Assembly: GCA_963702955.1 (NCBI GenBank) | Contig: OY969774.1 | Coordinates: forward strand, 434,001-498,000 | Length of the DNA: 64,000 nucleotides | Reading direction: 5' to 3' | Source of the DNA: VRUE01 sp963702955 | Lineage (GTDB): Bacteria > Actinomycetota > Thermoleophilia > Solirubrobacterales > 70-9 | Part shown: one piece after another, positions 59,151 through 64,000 of the stretch | How positions within the stretch are numbered: the first letter of the stretch is position 1 | How the letters are laid out: the number at the start of each line of letters is the position of its first letter | Notes under the pieces: generated by a model | Told to the model about the DNA's origin: nothing | The model's input: only the letters and a program-made list of their open reading frames with translations | Databases searched by the model: none | Translations under genes and position numbers: made by a program

Positions 59151-59666
59151 GTGAGTTGGCTCCTTGTCGGCGCCGCTCTCATCGGGTTTGGGCCCGTTGC
59201 GGCCTTGGCCGTAGTTGCGTCAATCAAGGACACGGATGCGCTTTCGACCATCGCCTTGACTCTCGCGATTGTCGCCTTCGCGATTCAGATCCTCGTGTTC
59301 ATCGTGCAGACTCAGACGGCGAGTCAACAAATGCTTCAGAGCGAGCGGCTGAATACGCAAACGCGCGAACTTCTTGTCGAGGTTAACACTGCAGTGGCAT
59401 CAACTCAGACGATGGTAGGAGAGCAGTTTCGTGATCTGCTTCGAGTGTTTGTAGAAGGTGCATCCAAGACCGCGGCTGAGACCGGAAAGTTCGACCCCGA
59501 GCAGTTTGAGCAGCGCCTCTTGACCAACACCCAACAGGCCACCCAGCGTCCAGTCCAAGCGGAGCAGGGTCCCTCTGAGACGCCGAGGCCACCCGGATGC
59601 TGCTCGACAACGTGCGCGCAGCAAACGCGCAGCCGAGAAAAAACGCGAGCTCACTCAACTAACTGA
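59151..59666 (+). CDS. Membrane protein with coiled coil, probably the 5' part of a frameshifted gene
   Basis: From about GTG 59151 the frame gives 171 residues. Two membrane helices (SWLLVGAALIGFGPVAALAV and STIALTLAIVAFAIQILVFIV) are followed by a long polar helix (MLQSERLNTQTRELLVEVNT, MVGEQFRDLLRVFVEGASK). After GPSETPRPP the sequence turns into low-complexity CCSTTCAQQTRSREKTR, typical of reading past a frameshift. The adjacent frame from 59524 onward is open and helix-like (AARQRARSKRAAEKKRE) and runs into the next gene. Either a sequencing/real frameshift split one protein or two genes overlap. Family unknown. Confidence 0.5.
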   Translation: MSWLLVGAALIGFGPVAALAVVASIKDTDALSTIALTLAIVAFAIQILVFIVQTQTASQQMLQSERLNTQTRELLVEVNTAVASTQTMVGEQFRDLLRVFVEGASKTAAETGKFDPEQFEQRLLTNTQQATQRPVQAEQGPSETPRPPGCCSTTCAQQTRSREKTRAHSTN

Positions 59667-59706
59667 GTTTCCACCCGAGGAGGAGGGGAAGCAAATCTCC
59701 GCGCAG

Positions 59707-60018
59707 ATGCGCGAGCTTTCCAACGATGCCCGCCGCCGGTTGCGTGAGCTGGGAGAAGACGAGGTTACGAGTCGCGAAGGGGGCGTGTGGGTGGGCCTGA
59801 CGGACGATGTCTCGGCCGATGAGGATCTTGCCAAGCTCGACCTAATAACGCGCGCCCGTGTTCGAGTCGAGGAGGGCGTCATGGAGGTCAAACGACTGAC
59901 TCAGAAAGGTCGTCTGTGGGCCAGCCTCCTCGTGGCTACCGGCGACATTCCTGATTACGCTGCCGATCTAACTCCCCCACCGCCGGCATCCAAAGACGAT
60001 GACGATATTCCGTTCTGA
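59707..60018 (+). CDS. Charged protein, probably the 3' part of the frameshifted gene
   Basis: From ATG 59707 there are 103 residues, but the same frame is open from 59524 without a start codon. It begins MRELSNDARRRLRELGEDEV and continues WVGLTDDVSADEDLAKLDLI, then a winged-helix-like EVKRLTQKGRLWASLLVATG. It ends in an acidic Pro-rich tail (PPPPASKDDDDIPF). It may be the C-terminal domain of the membrane/coiled-coil protein encoded just upstream. Function unknown. Confidence 0.45.
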   Translation: MRELSNDARRRLRELGEDEVTSREGGVWVGLTDDVSADEDLAKLDLITRARVRVEEGVMEVKRLTQKGRLWASLLVATGDIPDYAADLTPPPPASKDDDDIPF

Positions 60019-60174
60019 GATCGACGAATAGATCCGAGCGCCGGAACCAAAACACAGCGGGCAACGTCCGGTCCATACGTAAAGTCTGGGTGCTTCGGGC
60101 GTGCCCACGGCTCATGGACCCGAATCAAGAGGATGCAATGCCTTTGATCTGTCCTTATGGACTTACAAAGTATC

Positions 60175-60180
60175 TACAAT
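60175..60180 (+). promoter_or_regulatory. -10 element of a probable leaderless promoter
   Basis: TACAAT ends six bases before the ATG at 60187, which has no Shine-Dalgarno sequence. The geometry predicts a transcript starting at the A of the start codon. The 168 bp between 60019 and 60186 contain no gene I can support. Confidence 0.5.
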
Positions 60181-60186
60181 GGACAC

Positions 60187-60744
60187 ATGACTGCGTTGGA
60201 TTGTCTTGCCCGAGAGGTTGGCGTCAACGAGCGCACACTGCGACGGGCCGTGAACGAGGGTGCTCTGAGGGGGACCCGGGCGTCGCCCCGGGTGCTCGAA
60301 ATGCCCCTTTCCGAGCGCAGCTACGTGCGGCGGCGTTGGTCTCTCCTATCGGCGCTTCGTGCAGCTCTTCGCACCGAACGCAATGTCCGCCTCGCGCTAC
60401 TTTTCGGATCAGCGGCAACTGGGGAGGACTCGGAGGGCAGCGATGTCAACGTGATCGTGGACTTGCGGGATCCGAGCCTTGATCGAATGTTGGACCTCGA
60501 GCTGAAGCTCGAAGATGCTGTGGGGCGATTGGTGGAGGTCATTCGTTTGGAGGATGCGGAGGGCGATCCGACCTTTCTGGTCGGTGCTCTGGAGGTGGGT
60601 CGAGTGCTCGTCGATCGCGAGGAGATGTGGCCCCGGCTGCAGAGGCGTGAGCCTGCTCTGCGGCGCCGTGGTCGTGAGCAGGATGAGCTGCGCAAGCGTT
60701 CGGCGCTGGCGCAGGCTGATCGGTTCCTGGGGGCGAGCGGATGA
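60187..60744 (+). CDS. MntA-like minimal nucleotidyltransferase with N-terminal HTH (putative antitoxin)
   Basis: From ATG 60187 the protein has 185 residues; an ATG at 60157 would precede the promoter. The first 50 residues form an HTH (LDCLAREVGVNERTLRRAVN). The nucleotidyltransferase motif is LLFGSAATGEDSEGSDVNVI: G74-S75, ten residues, then D86-V-N88. MntA-type antitoxins need GS-x10-DxD to AMPylate their HepT toxin. Here the second Asp is Asn, so catalysis may be lost or altered. The C-terminus is Arg-rich (QRREPALRRRGREQ). It overlaps the HEPN gene by 4 bp. Confidence 0.72.
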   Translation: MTALDCLAREVGVNERTLRRAVNEGALRGTRASPRVLEMPLSERSYVRRRWSLLSALRAALRTERNVRLALLFGSAATGEDSEGSDVNVIVDLRDPSLDRMLDLELKLEDAVGRLVEVIRLEDAEGDPTFLVGALEVGRVLVDREEMWPRLQRREPALRRRGREQDELRKRSALAQADRFLGASG

Positions 60745-61262
60745 CAGGGACGGCGTTACGCAAGGCCGAGCGTAAGAGGCTCATGCGCGAAATCGTTTCC
60801 CACGTGGATGACTTTCCACGCCAATACGGGGCGCTGGAGTCTGCGATGAGTGCTTTCGGGGATGACTTCGATCTGGCGCAGTTCAAAGAGGCGTTCAATA
60901 CGGCGGACGACATGGAGGCCTACAACCAAGTGCAGGCGCTCGAACGGGCGGTTGGGCGGGTCCAAGGCTTCGTCGGCGATCTAGCCCAGGCAGGAGTTCG
61001 GCTCGCCGGCCTGCCCAGCAATCCGGCGGGCGGCGAGGGCTTTCGTGCGCAGCAGGCGTTTGAGTCGCTGCGCGAGGCTAATGTCATCGGTGGGGAGCTG
61101 TGCCGTCGCTTGGTCAGAGCACAGAAAGCTCGCTCTACGATCGAGCACGAATACGTCCGTCTTCGCGCCGGGAAAGTGCGTGAAGCGACGATTCTCATTC
61201 ACGGCGCCTCGCGCGAGTTCTTCGGCCTCTACCGCGCATGGATCGAGCCATACCTCGACTGA
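60741..61262 (+). CDS. HepT-like HEPN toxin
   Basis: The 173-residue helical protein starts at ATG 60741. It carries the HepT catalytic motif RX4HXY exactly, as R131-STIE-H136-E-Y138. HEPN ribonucleases of this type cut mRNA or tRNA, and the Tyr is the residue AMPylated by MntA antitoxins. The N-terminal part (MREIVSHVDDFPRQYGALES) and central helices are longer than in most HepTs. The ATGA overlap with the upstream gene and the shared leaderless promoter support a toxin-antitoxin pair. Overall similarity to known HepTs cannot be judged by eye. Confidence 0.7.
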   Translation: MTGTALRKAERKRLMREIVSHVDDFPRQYGALESAMSAFGDDFDLAQFKEAFNTADDMEAYNQVQALERAVGRVQGFVGDLAQAGVRLAGLPSNPAGGEGFRAQQAFESLREANVIGGELCRRLVRAQKARSTIEHEYVRLRAGKVREATILIHGASREFFGLYRAWIEPYLD

Positions 61263-61535
61263 ACGGCTTTCGCCTGCTACAAAGTCAGCAGTGAAGAAGC
61301 GAACAGGCAAGACCGCATTCGCAGCTTGCGCCACCGGCGCCGCGGTCGCTCCTGCCCGCCTCTCCTATCTCTGGCGATTTAGCTAGGCGTCCGGCCCGGT
61401 GGCATCGCGCCGCCCTCATAGAGCGTTTGGCCGGGCGCCGGTCCGATCGGTTCGCGCGTTTCGCGATGCCCGCGCCCGCATGGCGAAGCCCGCTTGGAAA
61501 GTAGAGTCTCGACGGTGGAGAAAGGCGGCGGCAAG

Positions 61536-62618
61536 ATGATCGTAGGAATGCAGGGAGATATGAGAGACCGGGTCCGCGACCGGCGGATCGAGCGGGTGGT
61601 CGAGCTGGTGCCGCCGGAAACGCTGCTCGGCGACCTGCCGCTGGGCGAGGAGCGCGAGCGCGCCGTGGTGGCCGGCCGCGACACCGTGGCGAAGATCGTC
61701 AACGGCGACGACGACCGGCTGCTGGTCGTGGTCGGTCCCTGCAGCGTCCACGACGTCAACGCGGCGCTCGACTACGCCGGCCGCCTCGCCGCGACCGCCG
61801 CCGAGCTGGGCGACGATCTGCTGGTCGCGATGCGCGTCTACTTCGAGAAGCCGCGGACGACGACCGGCTGGAAGGGCCTGATCAACGACCCCTACCTGGA
61901 CGGCTCCTGCGACGTCAACGCCGGCCTGCGGATCGCCCGCACGCTGCTGCTGCAGGTGCTCGACCTCGGCCTGCCGATCGGCTGCGAGTTCCTCGACCCG
62001 ATCACGCCGCAGTACATCTCCGACACCGTCGCCTGGGGGGCGATCGGCGCCCGCACCACCGAGAGCCAGATCCACCGCCAGCTCGGCTCCGGTCTCTCGA
62101 TGCCGATCGGCTTCAAGAACCGCACCGACGGCAACGTCCAGGTCGCGGTCAACGCGGTCCGCGCCGCGGCGGCCCCGCACGCCTTCGCCGGGATCGACGA
62201 CGCCGGCCGGCCGGCGATCCTGCACACCACCGGCAACCCGGACGGCCACGTGATCCTGCGCGGCGGCCGCGGGGGGCCGAACCACGGTCCCGAGGGAATC
62301 GCGGCGGCGCTGGAGAAGCTGCGCGGCGCCGGCCTCGCCGAGCGGGTCGTGGTCAACGCCTCCCACGACAACAGCGAAAAGGTCCCCGCCAAGCAGATCG
62401 CCGCGGCGGCGGAGATCGGCGACCAGGTCGCCGCCGGCAACGGGGCGATCGTCGGCGTGATGCTGGAGTCCTTCCTGGTCGAGGGGCGCCAGGACCTCGG
62501 CGACGGCGACTCGCTCGTCTACGGCCAGTCGATCACCGACCCCTGCATCGACTGGGAGGAGACGGTCTCCGTGCTGGAGCGGCTGGCCGCGGCTGTGCGA
62601 ACACGGCGCGGCCTGTGA
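61536..62618 (+). CDS. aroG: 3-Deoxy-7-phosphoheptulonate (DAHP) synthase, class I
   Basis: The protein has 352-360 residues depending on the start (ATG 61536, 61548 or 61560; a TTG at 61494 is less likely). Alignment with AroG-type enzymes favours 61536-61560. Segments are LLVVVGPCSVHDVNAALDYA, VYFEKPRTTTGWKGLINDP, GCEFLDPITPQYISD, WGAIGARTTESQIHRQL and GFKNRTDGNVQVAVNAV, then VNASHDNSEK. It condenses PEP and erythrose-4-phosphate, the entry to aromatic synthesis. The 270 bp upstream (61263-61535) hold no other gene I can support. Confidence 0.93.
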   Translation: MIVGMQGDMRDRVRDRRIERVVELVPPETLLGDLPLGEERERAVVAGRDTVAKIVNGDDDRLLVVVGPCSVHDVNAALDYAGRLAATAAELGDDLLVAMRVYFEKPRTTTGWKGLINDPYLDGSCDVNAGLRIARTLLLQVLDLGLPIGCEFLDPITPQYISDTVAWGAIGARTTESQIHRQLGSGLSMPIGFKNRTDGNVQVAVNAVRAAAAPHAFAGIDDAGRPAILHTTGNPDGHVILRGGRGGPNHGPEGIAAALEKLRGAGLAERVVVNASHDNSEKVPAKQIAAAAEIGDQVAAGNGAIVGVMLESFLVEGRQDLGDGDSLVYGQSITDPCIDWEETVSVLERLAAAVRTRRGL

Positions 62619-62682
62619 GCGCGGAGCGACCAAGCGTGCATCTCTGGTTCTTCGCGCCGGGAGCGAAGCGGGAAGCCTTGCT

Positions 62683-63552
62683 ATGAGGGTCGCCGTTCTC
62701 GGGGTGGGCCTGATCGGGGGCTCGATCGGGCTCGCCGCGCGGGAGCGGCTGCAGAGCGAGGTGGTCGGCTGGGGCCCGAACCGGGCGACCCTGGACCGGG
62801 CCGAGGCGCTGGGGGCGGTCGACCGCTCGGCGGACTCGGTCGCCGCGGCCTGCGAGGGCGCCGAGATCGTCTTCTGCGCGGCGCCGGTCTCGGCGCTCTG
62901 CGACCTGGCGCGGGAGGCGCTCGCGGCGAGCGGCCCGGAGACGGTCGTCACCGACGCGGGCTCGACCAAGCGGGGGATAGTCGCCGAGCTCGGCGGCGAC
63001 AAGCGCTTCGTCGGCGGCCACCCTCTGGCCGGCGCTGAGACGGCCGGGGTGGCGAACGCCCGCGCCGACCTCTTCGACGGCGCCCGCTGGTACCTGACCC
63101 CGACCGAGCACACCAGCGACGTGCTGTGCGACCGCTTGCAGGAGGCGATCGTCCGCCTCGGCGCCCGCCCGCAGACGATCGACGCCGAGGCGCACGACCG
63201 CCTGATGGCGACGGTCAGCCACCTGCCGCACGTCTTCGCCGACGTCCTGGTCGGCCAGGCGGCGACCGAGTTGACACGCGACTCCGAGCGGATGCCCGAC
63301 GTCGGGCCGAGCTTCCGCGACGCGACCCGGGTCGCCGGCTCCAACCCGGCGATCTGGGGCGACATCTTCGCCGCCAACGGCGAGGCGGTCGCGGCGGCGC
63401 TCGACGACGCGATCGTCCGCCTCGACGAGGCGAGGGCGCTGATCCGCGCCGGTGACGCCGAGGCGATCGCCGCCTGGCACGCAGCAGCAGGCGGCTTGAA
63501 GAGCGCGCTGGAGGCGCTTGCCGACGGACACGGCGCCGGCGACGGCGGGTAG
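62683..63552 (+). CDS. tyrA: Prephenate dehydrogenase
   Basis: The 289-residue protein starts at ATG 62683. The NAD-binding fold is VAVLGVGLIGGSIGLAARER, followed by CAAPVSALCDLAREAL, VVTDAGSTKRGIV, GGHPLAGAETAGVANARADL and ATVSHLPHVFADVL with the catalytic His. SFRDATRVAGSNPAIWGDIF is the typical dimer-domain motif. It oxidatively decarboxylates prephenate to hydroxyphenylpyruvate. No ACT regulatory domain is attached. aroA follows 4 bp later. Confidence 0.94.
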   Translation: MRVAVLGVGLIGGSIGLAARERLQSEVVGWGPNRATLDRAEALGAVDRSADSVAAACEGAEIVFCAAPVSALCDLAREALAASGPETVVTDAGSTKRGIVAELGGDKRFVGGHPLAGAETAGVANARADLFDGARWYLTPTEHTSDVLCDRLQEAIVRLGARPQTIDAEAHDRLMATVSHLPHVFADVLVGQAATELTRDSERMPDVGPSFRDATRVAGSNPAIWGDIFAANGEAVAAALDDAIVRLDEARALIRAGDAEAIAAWHAAAGGLKSALEALADGHGAGDGG

Positions 63553-63556
63553 CCGG

Positions 63557-64000
63557 ATGGCGACGCGCTTCGAGCCGTCGGGGCCGCTGCGTGGCAGCCT
63601 GCGGCCGCCGGCCGACAAGTCGGTCTCCCACCGGGCAGCGCTGATCGCCGCGATGGGCGAGGGGGAGACGGCGATCGAGGGCTACCTCGACGCCGCCGAC
63701 ACCCGTTCGACTCTTGCCGCGGTCGAAGCGCTCGGCGCCGGGGTGCGGGGCGCCGGCGACGGCTCGGTCGGCTCTCTGCTGCGTATCGGCGGCGTCGGCC
63801 TGCGCGGCGCGGCGCCGGCCGCGATCGACGTCGGCAACGCCGGCACCCTGCTGCGCCTGCTGCCGGGATGGCTCGCCGGGCAGGAGGAGGGCGAGTGGAC
63901 GCTCGACGGCGACGAGTCGATCCGCCGACGCCCGGTCAACAGGATCGTCGCGCCGCTGCGGCAGATGGGGGCCGAGGTCTCCTGCCGCGACGGTCGCCTG
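63557..64000 (+). CDS. aroA: EPSP synthase, N-terminal part (cut by window end)
   Basis: The first 148 codons from ATG 63557 are present. MATRFEPSGPLRGSLRPPAD, KSVSHRAALIAAMGEGE, DAADTRSTLAAVEALGAGV and DVGNAGTLLRLLPGWLAG are AroA hallmarks. The last includes the GNAGT(L/A) substrate loop, and RRRPVNRIVAPLRQMGAEV is the conserved RP segment. It transfers enolpyruvyl from PEP to shikimate-3-phosphate. The gene continues beyond base 64000. Confidence 0.95.
   Translation, partial: MATRFEPSGPLRGSLRPPADKSVSHRAALIAAMGEGETAIEGYLDAADTRSTLAAVEALGAGVRGAGDGSVGSLLRIGGVGLRGAAPAAIDVGNAGTLLRLLPGWLAGQEEGEWTLDGDESIRRRPVNRIVAPLRQMGAEVSCRDGRL

Noticed and set aside
60019..60156. A tRNA or att site that could explain the accessory insert.
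   Set aside because: An inverted GGTCCAT/ATGGACC is present, but no tRNA arms or flanking direct repeats could be recognised.
61263..61535. A short open frame (GTG near 61291 to 61386) before the DAHP synthase gene.
   Set aside because: About 31 codons, no ribosome site and no recognisable pattern; not enough to call a gene.

Overview
The window is chromosomal DNA of a very GC-rich, diaminopimelate-type actinobacterium. I infer class Thermoleophilia, probably Solirubrobacterales. The basis is dense GTG/TTG starts with 1-4 bp stop/start overlaps, a murE carrying the DNPR motif, a dcw cluster with mraZ but no ftsA in sight, and a secreted protein whose leader reads like ones I associate with that lineage. 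No rRNA, tRNA or CRISPR array was seen.

Layout. 1-7.8 kb is an accessory region of lower GC. It holds a truncated AbrB-type antitoxin gene joined to the tail of a tyrosine integrase, an IS110-family element, a TacT-like acetyltransferase, an XRE/PIN toxin-antitoxin pair, an NRAMP-like transporter, and an HTH/AbiEii-type nucleotidyltransferase pair. 7.8-14.2 kb is a cobalamin riboswitch followed by a five-gene ECF uptake operon: two secreted DUF4430-type proteins, EcfT, a fused double ATPase, and an S-component fused to an alpha/alpha-toroid domain. 14.2-22.6 kb carries metabolic genes (nitroreductase, glpD, PfkB kinase, pyruvate phosphate dikinase), a Rho-like protein without a P-loop and a CapC-type PHP phosphatase. 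22.6-27.5 kb has a two-component pair and a minimal Tad secretion set (CpaB, CpaF, TadB, TadC). 27.5-43.4 kb is the dcw cluster: mraZ-rsmH-ftsL-ftsI-murE-murF-mraY, two small membrane ORFs, then murD-ftsW-murG-murC-murB-ftsQ-ftsZ. 43.6-48.0 kb is the complete glycine cleavage set gcvT-gcvH-gcvPA-gcvPB. 48.0-52.9 kb has LigD-polymerase and Ku (end joining), a FetAB-type transporter and an MFS exporter. 52.9-64 kb runs trpS-scpA-[IS110]-scpB-rluB-aroH-hisC-[accessory insert with an MntA/HepT pair]-DAHP synthase-tyrA-aroA (cut by the window end).

How the genes work together. The B12 operon looks like a complete capture-and-import system. In animals a transcobalamin clamps B12 between an alpha/alpha toroid and a beta domain of the DUF4430 type. 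Here both kinds of domain are encoded separately around one ECF transporter and under one B12 riboswitch. The dcw cluster supplies nearly the whole lipid II pathway plus septation proteins. The terminal cluster links chromosome condensation genes to aromatic amino-acid synthesis.

Points worth following up are the transcobalamin-like ECF operon, an IS110 copy sitting exactly at the scpA/scpB junction that appears to supply scpB with a new ribosome site and ATG, possible structured RNAs in both IS110 copies, an MntA-type protein with DxD changed to DxN beside an intact HepT motif, a P-loop-less Rho relative, an FtsQ lacking a recognisable POTRA domain, and several long perfect or near-perfect dyads that look like operators. 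All calls come from reading the sequence; no database search was run.
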